Shown: positions 28,183 through 37,441 of the stretch, one piece after another
Layout of the letters: each line of letters begins with the position of its first letter
Position numbering within the stretch: position 1 is the stretch's first letter
Assembly: GCF_011193355.1 (NCBI RefSeq)
Contig: NZ_CP049780.1
Location: 5,848,445 to 5,912,444, forward strand
Length of the DNA stretch: 64,000 nt
From: Streptomyces sp. JB150
GTDB lineage: Bacteria; Actinomycetota; Actinomycetes; Streptomycetales; Streptomycetaceae
Direction: 5' to 3'
The notes under the pieces: generated by a model
Seen by the model: the letters and a program-made list of their open reading frames with translations, nothing else
What the model was told of the DNA's origin: nothing
Database searches by the model: none
Made by a program: the position numbers and the translations under genes

Positions 28183-29109
28183 ATGAGCGCACCCCTGAAG
28201 GAAACCGTCCCGGCCCCCGCCGCCGAGCCGTCCGTGGCGAAGGTCCCGCCGCGGGCGGGCGAGCGGCGCGGCGAGGGCGTCACCCTGAACGCCTTCTCGC
28301 ACGGCTTCCTCGCCCTGTGGGCCCTGATGATCGTCCTGCCGCTGCTGTGGCTGGTCCTCAGCTCTTTCAAGACCGACGCCCAGATCGCCGGGTCGGCCTT
28401 CGGCTGGCCGCAGAACTGGACGTTCGACGTCTTCACCCGGGCCTGGGACAAGGGCATCGGCGACTACTTCCTCAACACCGTCATCGTGCTCGCCTTCTCG
28501 GTGCCGCTGACGATGCTGTTCGGCTCGATGGCCGCGTACGTCCTGGCCCGCTACCCGTTCCCGGGCAACCGGTTCCTGTACTACTTCTTCGTCGCGGGCG
28601 CGATGTTCCCGGTCTTCCTGGCCCTGGTCCCGCTGTTCTTCATGGTCAAACGGCTGGACATGCTCAACACCTACCAGGGCCTGGTCCTGGTGTACGTCGC
28701 CTACTCCATGCCGTTCACGGTCTTCTTCATGCACGCCTTCTTCCGGACCCTGCCGACGGCGGTGTTCGAGGCGGCGATCCTGGACGGGGCCTCGCACACC
28801 CGGACGTTCTTCCAGGTCATGCTGCCGATGGCCAAGCCCGGCCTGATCAGCGTGGGCATCTTCAATACGCTGGGCCAGTGGAACCAGTTCATCCTGCCGA
28901 CGGTGCTGATGCAGCCGCAGAGCGGCGACGACCCCGAGCGCTACGTGCTCACCCAGGGACTGATCCAGCTCCAGCAGCAGCAGGGGTACGCCTCCGACCT
29001 GCCCGTGCTCTTCGCGGGCGTCACCATCGCCATGATCCCGATGCTGGTGGTCTACCTGTCCTTCCAGCGCCAGGTGCAGGCGGGCCTGACCTCGGCGACC
29101 CTGAAGTGA
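28183..29109 (+). CDS. ngcG: Sugar ABC importer permease NgcG
   Basis: 308 aa, MalG-like, with a ~35-residue cytoplasmic N-terminus and six membrane segments. The EAA loop reads FEAAILDGASHTRTFFQVMLPMAKPG. It begins 14 nt after ngcF with GGGAGAG before the ATG, so it is in the same transcript. No ATP-binding gene follows, in keeping with use of a shared MsiK-type ATPase encoded elsewhere. The operon ends at a strong hairpin. Confidence 0.9.
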   Translation: MSAPLKETVPAPAAEPSVAKVPPRAGERRGEGVTLNAFSHGFLALWALMIVLPLLWLVLSSFKTDAQIAGSAFGWPQNWTFDVFTRAWDKGIGDYFLNTVIVLAFSVPLTMLFGSMAAYVLARYPFPGNRFLYYFFVAGAMFPVFLALVPLFFMVKRLDMLNTYQGLVLVYVAYSMPFTVFFMHAFFRTLPTAVFEAAILDGASHTRTFFQVMLPMAKPGLISVGIFNTLGQWNQFILPTVLMQPQSGDDPERYVLTQGLIQLQQQQGYASDLPVLFAGVTIAMIPMLVVYLSFQRQVQAGLTSATLK

Positions 29110-29116
29110 CCCGAGT

Positions 29117-29158
29117 GGTGCCGGGTCCCGCCCCCCTCCGAGGGCCGGACCCGGCACC
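29117..29158. terminator. Bidirectional terminator after ngcG
   Basis: GGTGCCGGGTCC and GGACCCGGCACC make a perfect 12-bp stem with an 18-nt loop between convergent genes. Confidence 0.8.
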
Positions 29159-29166
29159 GCGCCCGT

Positions 29167-30216
29167 TCAGGCCAGCGCCGGCATGATCCGCTCGCCGATG
29201 AGCCGCAGCTGCTCGTCCACGCCCGCCACGCCGTCCAGCTCCCGGCCGGTGAAGGTCCGCACCAGCCGGCGGTCGGTGACGGCGCAGATGAGGTGGTTCA
29301 CGCCGGTGGGGGCGATCTGGGTGCGGATCTTCTCCAGGCACTCTCCCGGCGTGCCCGCGATGGACAGGCGCTCGGCGACCTCGGGCGGGGTGAGGTCGAT
29401 GCCCCGCGCGAGGTCGCCCGCGCCGATCGCCTCGATGACCGGCTTCAGCTCGGCCGGGTCGACACCGTTGCGGCGCAGTTGCTCCTCCGGCATGGAGGAG
29501 GCGTAGATGCCCACCATGCTGCGGGCCGCCTCCTTCGCCGGCCCGGACTCGGGTCCGGTGGCGAACACCACCCAGGCGCCGATGTCCAGGGAGCGCCAGT
29601 CCTTGCCCGCCCGCTCGGCCCCCGCCCTGATGTGGCGGACCGCGTACGCGTACGCCTCCGCGGTGTAGCTGAGCGCGTGATGGCACCCGTCGGACAGCTC
29701 ACCGGCCGCCTCGAAGGACCGGGGGCCGCGCATGGCGCCGAGCTTCAGGGGCACGCGCCGCTGGACGGGGCGGGCGAAGGTGAACAGCCCGTCGTACCGG
29801 TAGAACTCGCCGCGGTGGGTGATGGTGCCCTCGTCCAGCAGCGTCCGCACCACGTGCAGGGCCTCCTTGACGCGGGACAGGGGCCGGGTGCGGGTCCAGT
29901 CGATGCCGTACTGGGCGAGGAGGCCGAAGTTCCCGCTGGACAGCACCGCCTCGGCGCGGCCGCCGGAGAGTTCGTCGAGGGTGGCCAGGGACTGCGCGAT
30001 CAGGGTCGGCTCCCGCAGGGTGACCGGGGAGACGCTCGGTCCGAGGCGGATGTGCCGGGTCTGGCCGGCCGCCACGGCGAACAGCAGCCACATGTCCTTG
30101 TGCCAGGTCTCGTCCGCGGCGTAGCAGGCGTGGAAGCCCAGCTCGTCGGCGAGCCTGATGGAGGCCAGCGACTCCTGGAGCGGGTAGTCGGGTAACAGCG
30201 CGTAACTGAACCTCAT
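29167..30216 (-). CDS. LLM-class flavin/F420-dependent oxidoreductase
   Basis: 349 aa luciferase-like monooxygenase fold. It shows FHACYAADETWHKDMWLLFAVAAGQTRHIRLGP-type barrel strands (positions about 30-65), TLDELSGGRAEAVLSSGN, and GTPGECLEKIR near the C-terminus, all typical of methylene-H4MPT-reductase-like enzymes. In actinobacteria such proteins commonly use coenzyme F420; the substrate is unknown. The ATG is supported by GAGAGGA about 8 nt upstream, whereas extending further would add 53 low-complexity residues. It is divergent from rok7B7 but no functional link is evident. Confidence 0.85.
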   Translation of the reverse strand: MRFSYALLPDYPLQESLASIRLADELGFHACYAADETWHKDMWLLFAVAAGQTRHIRLGPSVSPVTLREPTLIAQSLATLDELSGGRAEAVLSSGNFGLLAQYGIDWTRTRPLSRVKEALHVVRTLLDEGTITHRGEFYRYDGLFTFARPVQRRVPLKLGAMRGPRSFEAAGELSDGCHHALSYTAEAYAYAVRHIRAGAERAGKDWRSLDIGAWVVFATGPESGPAKEAARSMVGIYASSMPEEQLRRNGVDPAELKPVIEAIGAGDLARGIDLTPPEVAERLSIAGTPGECLEKIRTQIAPTGVNHLICAVTDRRLVRTFTGRELDGVAGVDEQLRLIGERIMPALA

Positions 30217-30473
30217 GGGCGGGTCCTCTCCGTCCTCGTCATGCGGTCGTGCGCCGTCCCAGTGTCCGGTCCGGTGTGCGGGGCGACCAGTAGGCGTCGC
30301 GTCGCGTAAGTGCGGGAGGGACGGGAGACGGCCCCGGCGCGCGCGGGTGTGTGCCTGCTCCCGGAAACTGTTCAACCTCTTGACGGGAGGTGCCCCGGAC
30401 GGCTCAGCTTAGAGTTCACTAGTTGGACATAGACGGGGCCTCATCGCTGCGGTCCCGCGCGCAGGAGGTCGTC

Positions 30474-31685
30474 GTGGAGACTCCGGGGTCGCAGTCGTCG
30501 CTGCACCGAGCCAACCTGGAGCGGGTCGTACGAGCCGTGCGGCTGGCGGGATCCCTCACCCAGGCGGAGATCGCGAGGACGACGGGCCTGTCCGCGGCGA
30601 CCGTCTCGAACATCGTGCGGGAGTTGAAGGACGGCGGAACCGTCGAGGTCACGCCCACCTCCGCGGGCGGCCGGCGGGCGCGCAGCGTCAGTCTGAGCGG
30701 GGACGCCGGCATCGTGATCGGCGTCGATTTCGGCCACACCCACCTCCGGGTGGCGGTGGGCAACCTCGCCCATCAGGTGCTGGCCGAGGAGTCCGAGCCG
30801 CTGGACGTCGACGCCTCCGCCGCACAGGGCTTCGACCGGGCGGAAGAGCTGGTCAACCGACTGATCGCGGCCACGGGAGTGGACCGTACGAAGATCGCCG
30901 GGGTGGGTCTCGGCGTGCCCGGCCCGATCGACGTGGAGTCCGGCCAGCTCGGCTCGACCGCCATCCTGCCGGGCTGGACCGGCGCCCGGCCCGCCGAGGA
31001 GCTGCGGGGGCGGCTCGGCGTGCCGGTGCACGTGGACAACGACGCCAACCTGGGCGCGCTGGGCGAACTGGTGTGGGGCAGCGGCAAGGGCGTGCGGGAC
31101 CTGGCGTACATCAAGGTCTCCAGCGGTGTCGGCGCGGGCCTGGTGATCGACGGGAAGATCTACCGGGGACCCGGCGGCACAGCGGGAGAAATCGGGCATA
31201 TTACCCTTGATGAATCCGGCCCCGTCTGCCGCTGCGGAAACCGCGGCTGTCTGGAGACCTTCGCGGCCGCGCGCTATGTGCTGCCGCTGCTCCAGTCCAG
31301 TCACGGCACGGATCTGACCATGGAGGGTGTCGTCCGGCTGGCGCGGGACGGAGACCCGGGCTGCCGTCGGGTGATCGCCGACGTCGGCCGCCACATCGGC
31401 AGTGGAGTCGCCAACCTCTGCAACCTTCTGAACCCGAGCCGGGTCGTCCTCGGTGGCGATCTCGCCGAGGCCGGAGAGCTGGTTCTCGGGCCCATCAGGG
31501 AGTCCGTCGGCCGCTACGCGATCCCCAGCGCGGCGCGCCAACTGTCCGTCCTTCCCGGGGCACTTGGGGGCCGCGCGGAGGTGCTCGGGGCGCTCGCTCT
31601 CGCCCTCAGCGAGATGGGTGACTCGACCCTTTTGGACGGAAGCGCGTCGGGGGCGCTTCCCGCCACCAGCCCTGCCTTCACTTAG
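30474..31685 (+). CDS. rok7B7: ROK-family transcriptional regulator Rok7B7
   Basis: 403 aa. An N-terminal winged helix (about 10-65: AEIARTTGLSAATVSNIVRELKDGG) precedes a ROK sugar-kinase-like domain (VIGVDFGHTHLRVAVG), with the ROK zinc site H242, C252, C254, C259 (CRCGNRGC). GTG 30474 is chosen because GGAGG lies 5 nt upstream and the METPGSQSS-like start agrees with my memory of the S. coelicolor protein (SCO6008). A TAGAGT -10-like hexamer at 30410 suggests a ~52-nt leader. Rok7B7 is known to control the adjacent xylose importer, carbon repression and antibiotic timing. The gene directly precedes xylF in the same direction. Confidence 0.93.
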   Translation: METPGSQSSLHRANLERVVRAVRLAGSLTQAEIARTTGLSAATVSNIVRELKDGGTVEVTPTSAGGRRARSVSLSGDAGIVIGVDFGHTHLRVAVGNLAHQVLAEESEPLDVDASAAQGFDRAEELVNRLIAATGVDRTKIAGVGLGVPGPIDVESGQLGSTAILPGWTGARPAEELRGRLGVPVHVDNDANLGALGELVWGSGKGVRDLAYIKVSSGVGAGLVIDGKIYRGPGGTAGEIGHITLDESGPVCRCGNRGCLETFAAARYVLPLLQSSHGTDLTMEGVVRLARDGDPGCRRVIADVGRHIGSGVANLCNLLNPSRVVLGGDLAEAGELVLGPIRESVGRYAIPSAARQLSVLPGALGGRAEVLGALALALSEMGDSTLLDGSASGALPATSPAFT

Positions 31686-31806
31686 AGAACGGATGGCACC
31701 GTTGCCAACCCGTTAAGGATTTACTTCTTGACGTCGCACGTGTGGCCGAGTTGACTTCCAGCCACCTCGGCCGCAACGACGCGGCCTCGTCAGGGAGGTT
31801 TCTGAA

Positions 31807-32919
31807 GTGAACACGCGTATGCGTCGTGCCGCCGTAGCCATCGCCTCGGGCGCGATGGCGATCTCTCTCGCCGCCTGTGGCAGCGCTGAGGAGGCCGGCG
31901 GCGGCAACGACTCCACCGGCTCCGCCCCCGCCAAGGGCGACGACATCAAGATCGGTCTGCTCCTGCCGGAGAACAAGACCGCCCGGTACGAGAAGTTCGA
32001 CCGGCCCCTGATCGAGAAGAAGATCAAGGAGCTGACGGACAACAAGGCGACCGTCGAGTACAACAACGCCCGGCAGGACGCCAACCTCCAGGCCCAGCAG
32101 GTCGACACGATGATCACCAACAAGGTGGACGTGCTGATCCTGGACGCCGTGGACGCCAAGGCGATCAAGAACTCCGTCCAGAAGGCCGTCGACGCCGGCA
32201 TCAAGGTCGTGGCGTACGACCGCCTCGCCGAGGGTCCGATCAGCGCCTACACCTCCTTCGACAACGTCCAGGTCGGCAAGACCCAGGGCGAGGCCCTGCT
32301 GGAGGAGCTCGGCGACAAGGCCAAGGACGGCCAGATCGTCATGATGAACGGCTCCGTCACCGACCCGAACGCCGCCCAGTTCAAGGAGGGCGCGCACTCC
32401 GTCCTCGACGGCAAGGTGAAGATCGGCAAGGAGTACGACACCAAGGAGTGGTCGCCGGACAACGCCAACGCCAACATGGAGGCGGCGATCTCGGCGCTCG
32501 GCAAGAAGAACATCGTCGGTGTCTACTCCGCCAACGACGGCATGGCCGGCGGCATCATCACCGCCCTGAAGGCCGCCGGCATCAAGGCCCCGGTCACCGG
32601 CCAGGACGCCGAGCTGGCCGCCGTGCAGCGCATCGTCGCCGGTGAGCAGTTCATGAGCGTCTACAAGCCGTACGCGCCGGAGGCCGAGGCCGCCGCCGAG
32701 ATGGCCGTCGCGCTCGCCAAGGGCGAGGACCTCAACTCCATCGCCAAGGACAAGGTCTCCAGCGACAGCGCCAAGGACGTCCCGGCCGTGCTGGTCGACG
32801 TCACCTCGCTGACCCAGGAGAACATCAAGGACACCGTCATCAAGGACGGCGTCTACACGGTCGACGAGATCTGCACCGCCAAGTACAAGGCGGCCTGCGA
32901 GAAGATCGGCCTGAACTAA
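31807..32919 (+). CDS. xylF: D-xylose ABC importer, substrate-binding lipoprotein XylF
   Basis: 370 aa. A signal peptide ends in lipobox SLAAC; the mature protein is a periplasmic-binding family 4 protein (IKIGLLLPENKTARYEKFDRP, DVLILDAVDAKAIKNSV, VVAYDRLAEGP) typical of XylF. It captures xylose outside the membrane. GTG 31807 has GGGAGG 8 nt upstream. The 121-bp gap after rok7B7 must hold its promoter and Rok7B7 control. It is followed by a 212-bp spacer with two hairpins before xylG, which would favour accumulation of the binding-protein message. Confidence 0.93.
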   Translation: MNTRMRRAAVAIASGAMAISLAACGSAEEAGGGNDSTGSAPAKGDDIKIGLLLPENKTARYEKFDRPLIEKKIKELTDNKATVEYNNARQDANLQAQQVDTMITNKVDVLILDAVDAKAIKNSVQKAVDAGIKVVAYDRLAEGPISAYTSFDNVQVGKTQGEALLEELGDKAKDGQIVMMNGSVTDPNAAQFKEGAHSVLDGKVKIGKEYDTKEWSPDNANANMEAAISALGKKNIVGVYSANDGMAGGIITALKAAGIKAPVTGQDAELAAVQRIVAGEQFMSVYKPYAPEAEAAAEMAVALAKGEDLNSIAKDKVSSDSAKDVPAVLVDVTSLTQENIKDTVIKDGVYTVDEICTAKYKAACEKIGLN

Positions 32920-33009
32920 GCGGAACCGGTCCCGCGGGAGTGCGCAGCGGCGACCTCCCGCCGGACGGCCGCGTCACCCAAGGCTCCGCCGGCGCCCCGC
33001 GTCATCAAA

Positions 33010-33031
33010 GCCCCGCAAGCTCGTGCGGGGC
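33010..33031 (+). terminator. Intra-operon hairpin between xylF and xylG
   Basis: GCCCCGCA and TGCGGGGC form a perfect 8-bp stem around AGCTCG; a second imperfect GGCCGG/CCGGCC hairpin follows near 33050-33073. Probably a partial terminator or mRNA-stabilising structure rather than a full stop. Confidence 0.55.
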
Positions 33032-33131
33032 GCCGGTCGGAACATCCGGGGCCGGAGAGCGTTCTCCCGGCCCACCCCCCAAACTTCTGCACAACCTCCC
33101 GCCGGGTCAGGCGGCGAAGGAGATGGTTCAC

Positions 33132-33914
33132 GTGTCCGCTACGCCCGTGCTGGCGTTGCGCGGGGTCTCCAAGCGGTTCGGTGCCGTCCAGGCGCTCACC
33201 GACGTAGAGCTCGAGATCCACGCCGGTGAGGTGGTCGCCCTGGTCGGCGACAACGGCGCCGGAAAGTCCACGCTGGTCAAGACGATCGCCGGCGTGCACC
33301 CCATCGATGAGGGCGTCATCGAATGGGAAGGCAAGCCCGTCACGATCAACAAGCCGCACGACGCCCAGGCCCTGGGCATCGCGACCGTCTACCAGGACCT
33401 CGCGCTGTGCGACAACATCGACGTGGTCGGCAACCTCTTCCTCGGCCGTGAGCTGAGGAAGTGGGGCGTCCTCGACGAGGTCGAGATGGAGCGCCGCTCC
33501 CGCGAACTGCTGAAGACCCTGTCGATCCGCATCCCCAGTGTCCGGATCCCGATCGCCTCGCTCTCCGGCGGCCAGCGCCAGACCGTGGCCATCGCCCGTT
33601 CGATGCTCGGCGAGCCCAAGCTGGTCATCCTCGACGAGCCCACCGCCGCCCTCGGCGTGGAGCAGACCGCCCAGGTGCTCGACCTGGTCGAGCGGCTCCG
33701 CGAGCGCGGCCACGCCGTCATCCTGATCAGCCACAACATGGCCGACGTCAAGGCCGTCGCCGACAAGGTGGCGGTCCTGCGACTCGGCCGCAACAACGGC
33801 GTCTTCGAGGTCAAGACGACCTCGCAGGAGGAGATCATCTCCGCCATCACCGGCGCCACCGACAACGCCGTGACCCGCCGTGCGGCACGCACCAACGGGG
33901 AGGTTTCCAAGTGA
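33132..33914 (+). CDS. xylG: D-xylose ABC importer ATPase XylG (single domain)
   Basis: 260 aa with Walker A GDNGAGKST, signature LSGGQRQT, Walker B LVILDEPT and switch His in SHNMADV. It powers xylose uptake with XylF and XylH. E. coli XylG has two ATPase domains (~510 aa); this one has a single domain, so it would work as a homodimer. GTG 33132 is preferred to ATG 33123 because AAGGAG ends right at that ATG, giving the GTG a 9-nt spacing. It overlaps xylH by GTGA. Confidence 0.92.
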   Translation: MSATPVLALRGVSKRFGAVQALTDVELEIHAGEVVALVGDNGAGKSTLVKTIAGVHPIDEGVIEWEGKPVTINKPHDAQALGIATVYQDLALCDNIDVVGNLFLGRELRKWGVLDEVEMERRSRELLKTLSIRIPSVRIPIASLSGGQRQTVAIARSMLGEPKLVILDEPTAALGVEQTAQVLDLVERLRERGHAVILISHNMADVKAVADKVAVLRLGRNNGVFEVKTTSQEEIISAITGATDNAVTRRAARTNGEVSK

Positions 33915-35209
33915 GCACCGACAAGACCTCCACCACGGCCACGAAGGACGAGCACATCGTGGAGAACCCCGAGGCGGCCGCCGACGCGGTCACCGCGGTC
34001 GACCCCCGCCTCCTCGTCCGCGAGGAGGGCCTGCTCGGCTACTGGACCGAGTTCAAGCGCAAGATGCGCGCCGGCGAGCTGGGCTCGATCCCGGTCATCC
34101 TCGGCCTGGTCATCATCTGCGTCATCTTCCAGAGCCTGAACGACGCGTTCCTGTCGGCGCAGAACATCAGTGACATCACCGTCACGATGGTCGGCACCGG
34201 CATGATCTCCGTCGGCATCGTCTTCGTGCTGCTGCTCGGCGAGATCGACCTGTCCGTCGGCTCGGTCAGCGGCGCCGCCAGCGCCATCGCGGCCGTCCTC
34301 GCGGTCAACCAGGGCTGGCCGGAGTGGATCGCCGTCCTGTTCGCCGTCGCCGCGGGCGCGGCCATCGGCGCGGCACACGGCTTCTTCTTCGCCGTGCTCG
34401 GCGCGCCCGCCTTCGCGGTCACCCTGGCCGGTCTGCTCTTCTGGCTGGGCTTCATGCTCCAGACGCTGGGCGAGAACGGCACGATCAACCTCGACAGCGA
34501 CGGCTTCATCGGCAAGCTGACCACGTACTTCTTCACCGACATCGCCGCCGCGTACGGTCTGGCGGCCGTGGTGACCGTGGTCTTCTTCATCACCTCGTTC
34601 CTGAGCAACCGGCGCCGCGAGGCCGCGGGCATCCCGTCCCGGCCGCTCAACGAGACGATCCTGCGGACCGCGCTGCTCGCGGTGATCTCCTTCGCCGCGG
34701 CCTTCATGTACAACCAGTACAAGGGCCTGCCGCTGGCCACGGTGATCTTCCTGGTGTTCCTGGTGGCGACGGACTTCGTGCTGCGCCGCACCACCTACGG
34801 CCGCAAGGTGTTCGCCCTCGGCGGCAGCGTCGAGGCCTCCCGGCGCGCCGGCATCAACGTCACCGCGGTCCGGATCTCGGTGTTCGCGATCTCCGGCGGC
34901 TTCGCCGCGATCGGCGGTCTCTTCCTGGCCTCCAAGATCGCCTCGGCGAACCAGAGCGCCGGCACCGGCGACCTGCTGATGAACGCGATCGCCGCGGCCG
35001 TGATCGGCGGCACGTCGCTGTTCGGCGGCCGGGGCCGCACCTGGAACGCCCTGCTGGGTGTCCTGGTGATCGTCTCCATCCAGTACGGCCTCCAGCTGGA
35101 GTCCATCGCCGAGCCGGTGAAGTACATGATCACCGCGGGTGTGCTGCTCACCACGGTGGTGATCGACTCGATCACCCGCAAGACGCAGAAGACGGCGGGC
35201 CGCGCGTAG
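33911..35209 (+). CDS. xylH: D-xylose ABC importer permease XylH
   Basis: 432 aa, BPD_transp_2 (RbsC/XylH) family with about ten membrane segments. Family motifs include GIVFVLLLGEIDLSVGSVSG and later SAGTGDLLMNAIAAAVIGGTSLFGGRG. The start is the GTG that overlaps the xylG stop, with GGGGAGG upstream. The N-terminal ~50 residues are hydrophilic and cytoplasmic. It ends the rok7B7-xylFGH cluster ahead of two hairpins. Confidence 0.93.
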   Translation: MSTDKTSTTATKDEHIVENPEAAADAVTAVDPRLLVREEGLLGYWTEFKRKMRAGELGSIPVILGLVIICVIFQSLNDAFLSAQNISDITVTMVGTGMISVGIVFVLLLGEIDLSVGSVSGAASAIAAVLAVNQGWPEWIAVLFAVAAGAAIGAAHGFFFAVLGAPAFAVTLAGLLFWLGFMLQTLGENGTINLDSDGFIGKLTTYFFTDIAAAYGLAAVVTVVFFITSFLSNRRREAAGIPSRPLNETILRTALLAVISFAAAFMYNQYKGLPLATVIFLVFLVATDFVLRRTTYGRKVFALGGSVEASRRAGINVTAVRISVFAISGGFAAIGGLFLASKIASANQSAGTGDLLMNAIAAAVIGGTSLFGGRGRTWNALLGVLVIVSIQYGLQLESIAEPVKYMITAGVLLTTVVIDSITRKTQKTAGRA

Positions 35210-35219
35210 CGCTCCGCCC

Positions 35220-35234
35220 GGGGCGTCACGCCCC
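35220..35234 (+). terminator. First hairpin after xylH
   Basis: GGGGCGTCACGCCCC, a perfect 6-bp stem with a 3-nt loop, 11 nt beyond the stop. Confidence 0.55.
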
Positions 35235-35265
35235 TGAGGGACGATGCCCGTCTCTCACGTGAACC

Positions 35266-35297
35266 TGTGCCCGGCGCCAAAGGCGGTGCCGGGCACA
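35266..35297 (+). terminator. Second hairpin after xylH
   Basis: TGTGCCCGGC and GCCGGGCACA form a perfect 10-bp stem with a 12-nt loop, between xylH and dxs. Confidence 0.7.
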
Positions 35298-35369
35298 GCC
35301 GTGCCGGGGAGAACATTAGACTCGACGAGCCCGGCAACAGCTCAACAGCTCTACTGCAAGGAGGCACGG

Positions 35370-37292
35370 GTGCCGCTGCTGACCCGCATCAGGGGACCGC
35401 GCGATCTGGACCGGCTCAGCCTGGAGGAGCTGGACCAGCTGGCCGGGGAGATCCGGACCTTCCTCGTCGACGCGGTCTCCAAGACCGGCGGCCACCTCGG
35501 CCCGAACCTCGGCGTGGTGGAGCTGACCATCGCCCTGCACCGCGTCTTCGACTCGCCGAAGGACAAGGTGCTGTGGGACACCGGCCACCAGTCCTACGTG
35601 CACAAGCTGCTCACCGGGCGGCAGGACTTCTCGAAGCTGAAGATGAAGGGCGGCCTGTCCGGCTACCCCTCGCAGGCCGAGTCCGAGCACGACGTCATCG
35701 AGAACAGCCACGCCTCCACGGTGCTCGGCTGGGCCGACGGCCTCGCCAAGGCCAACGAGCTGCTCAAACGCGACAGCCACGTCGTCGCCGTGATCGGTGA
35801 CGGCGCGCTGACCGGCGGCATGGCCTGGGAGGCGCTGAACAACATCGCCGACGCCAAGGACCGCCCGCTCGTCATCGTCGTCAACGACAACGAGCGCTCC
35901 TACGCCCCGACCATCGGCGGCCTCGCCAACCACCTCGCGACCCTGCGCACCACCGACGGCTACGAGCGCTTCCTGGCCCGCACCAAGGAGGTGCTGGAGC
36001 GCACCCCGGTCGTCGGCAAGCCGCTCTACGACACCCTGCACGGCGCCAAGAAGGGCCTGAAGGACTTCATCGCCCCGCAGGGCCTCTTCGAGGACCTGGG
36101 CCTGAAGTACGTCGGCCCGATCGACGGCCACGACATCGAGGCCCTGGAGTCCGCGCTGGCCCGCGCCAAGCGGTTCGGCGGCCCGGTCATCGTGCACTGC
36201 CTCACCGAGAAGGGCCGCGGCTACCAGCCCGCCCTCCAGGACGAGGCCGACCGCTTCCACGCCGTCGGCAAGATCCACCCCGACACGGGCCTGCCCATCG
36301 CCACCGCAGGCGCCGACTGGACCTCCGTCTTCGGCGACGAGATGGTCAAGCTGGGCGAGGAGCGCGAGGACATCGTCGCCATCACCGCCGCCATGCTCCA
36401 GCCGGTCGGCCTCGACAAGTTCGCCAAGCGCTTCCCGGAGCGGGTCTACGACGTCGGCATCGCCGAGCAGCACGGCGCCGTCTCCGCCGCCGGCCTGGCC
36501 ACCGGCGGACTGCACCCGGTCTTCGCCGTCTACGCCACCTTCCTCAACCGCGCCTTCGACCAGGTGCTGATGGACGTGGCCCTGCACAAGTGCGGCGTCA
36601 CCTTCGTGCTGGACCGCGCGGGCATCACCGGCACCGACGGCGCCTCCCACAACGGCATGTGGGACATGTCGATCCTCCAGGTCGTCCCGGGCCTCAGGCT
36701 CGCCGCGCCGCGCGACGCCGACCAGGTCCGCGCCCAGCTCCGCGAGGCCGTCGAGGTCACGGACGCGCCGACCGTGGTCCGCTTCTCCAAGGGCGCCGTC
36801 GGCCCCGCCGTACCGGCCGTCGGCAAGGTCGGCGGCATGGACGTGCTGCGCGAGCCCGGCACCGACCGCCCGGACGTGCTCCTGGTCTCCGTCGGCGCGC
36901 TCGCGCCGATGTGCCTGGAGGTCGCGAGCCTGCTCGACCGGCAGGGCATCTCCACCACCGTCGTCGACCCGCGCTGGGTCAAGCCGGTCGACGAGGCCCT
37001 GGCCCCGCTCGCCGATCGGCACCGGGTCGTCGTCACCGTCGAGGACAACTCCCGCGTCGGCGGCGTCGGCTCCGCGATCGCCCAGGCGCTGCGCGACGCG
37101 GGCGTCGACGTCCCGCTGCGCGACTTCGGCATCCCGCCGCGCTTCCTCGACCACGCCTCGCGCGCCGAGGTGATGGCGGAGATCGGCCTGACCGCCCCGG
37201 ACATCGCCCGCCAGGTCACCGGTCTGGTGTCCAAGCTGGACGGCAGGTACGAGCGGGCCGCGGCCGACGAGATCGAGGCCGCCCGCGACTGA
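35370..37292 (+). CDS. dxs: 1-deoxy-D-xylulose-5-phosphate synthase
   Basis: 640 aa. It condenses pyruvate with glyceraldehyde 3-phosphate, the first step of the MEP isoprenoid route and a source for thiamine and pyridoxal. The thiamine-diphosphate motif runs from G143-D144-G145 to N172-D173-N174, and the catalytic Glu is E366 in GIAEQHG. GTG 35370 is chosen because AAGGAGG stands 5 nt before it; earlier in-frame starts would read through the xylH terminator. Its position after the xyl genes is conserved in S. coelicolor (SCO6013, from memory) but it has its own transcription unit. Confidence 0.97.
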   Translation: MPLLTRIRGPRDLDRLSLEELDQLAGEIRTFLVDAVSKTGGHLGPNLGVVELTIALHRVFDSPKDKVLWDTGHQSYVHKLLTGRQDFSKLKMKGGLSGYPSQAESEHDVIENSHASTVLGWADGLAKANELLKRDSHVVAVIGDGALTGGMAWEALNNIADAKDRPLVIVVNDNERSYAPTIGGLANHLATLRTTDGYERFLARTKEVLERTPVVGKPLYDTLHGAKKGLKDFIAPQGLFEDLGLKYVGPIDGHDIEALESALARAKRFGGPVIVHCLTEKGRGYQPALQDEADRFHAVGKIHPDTGLPIATAGADWTSVFGDEMVKLGEEREDIVAITAAMLQPVGLDKFAKRFPERVYDVGIAEQHGAVSAAGLATGGLHPVFAVYATFLNRAFDQVLMDVALHKCGVTFVLDRAGITGTDGASHNGMWDMSILQVVPGLRLAAPRDADQVRAQLREAVEVTDAPTVVRFSKGAVGPAVPAVGKVGGMDVLREPGTDRPDVLLVSVGALAPMCLEVASLLDRQGISTTVVDPRWVKPVDEALAPLADRHRVVVTVEDNSRVGGVGSAIAQALRDAGVDVPLRDFGIPPRFLDHASRAEVMAEIGLTAPDIARQVTGLVSKLDGRYERAAADEIEAARD

Positions 37293-37310
37293 CACCGCAC
37301 CGCGCACCGC

Positions 37311-37360
37311 CGAACGGGCCGATTCCGCCACTGCCAAGAGTGGTGAAACCGGCCCGTTCG
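37311..37360 (+). terminator. dxs terminator
   Basis: CGAACGGGCC and GGCCCGTTCG form a 10-bp outer stem, with an inner CCACT/AGTGG stem in the loop. Confidence 0.8.
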
Positions 37361-37441
37361 CGTGATACTGCACGCGTCGGGACATACGTACCACGCCCCC
37401 TCTCGATCATGTCGAGGACGACAAGCGTGGGAGGTACCCCC

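Noticed and set aside
31728..31752. TTGACG-N17-TTGACT as the xylF promoter
   Set aside because: The downstream hexamer is a poor -10; no reliable promoter could be assigned before xylF.
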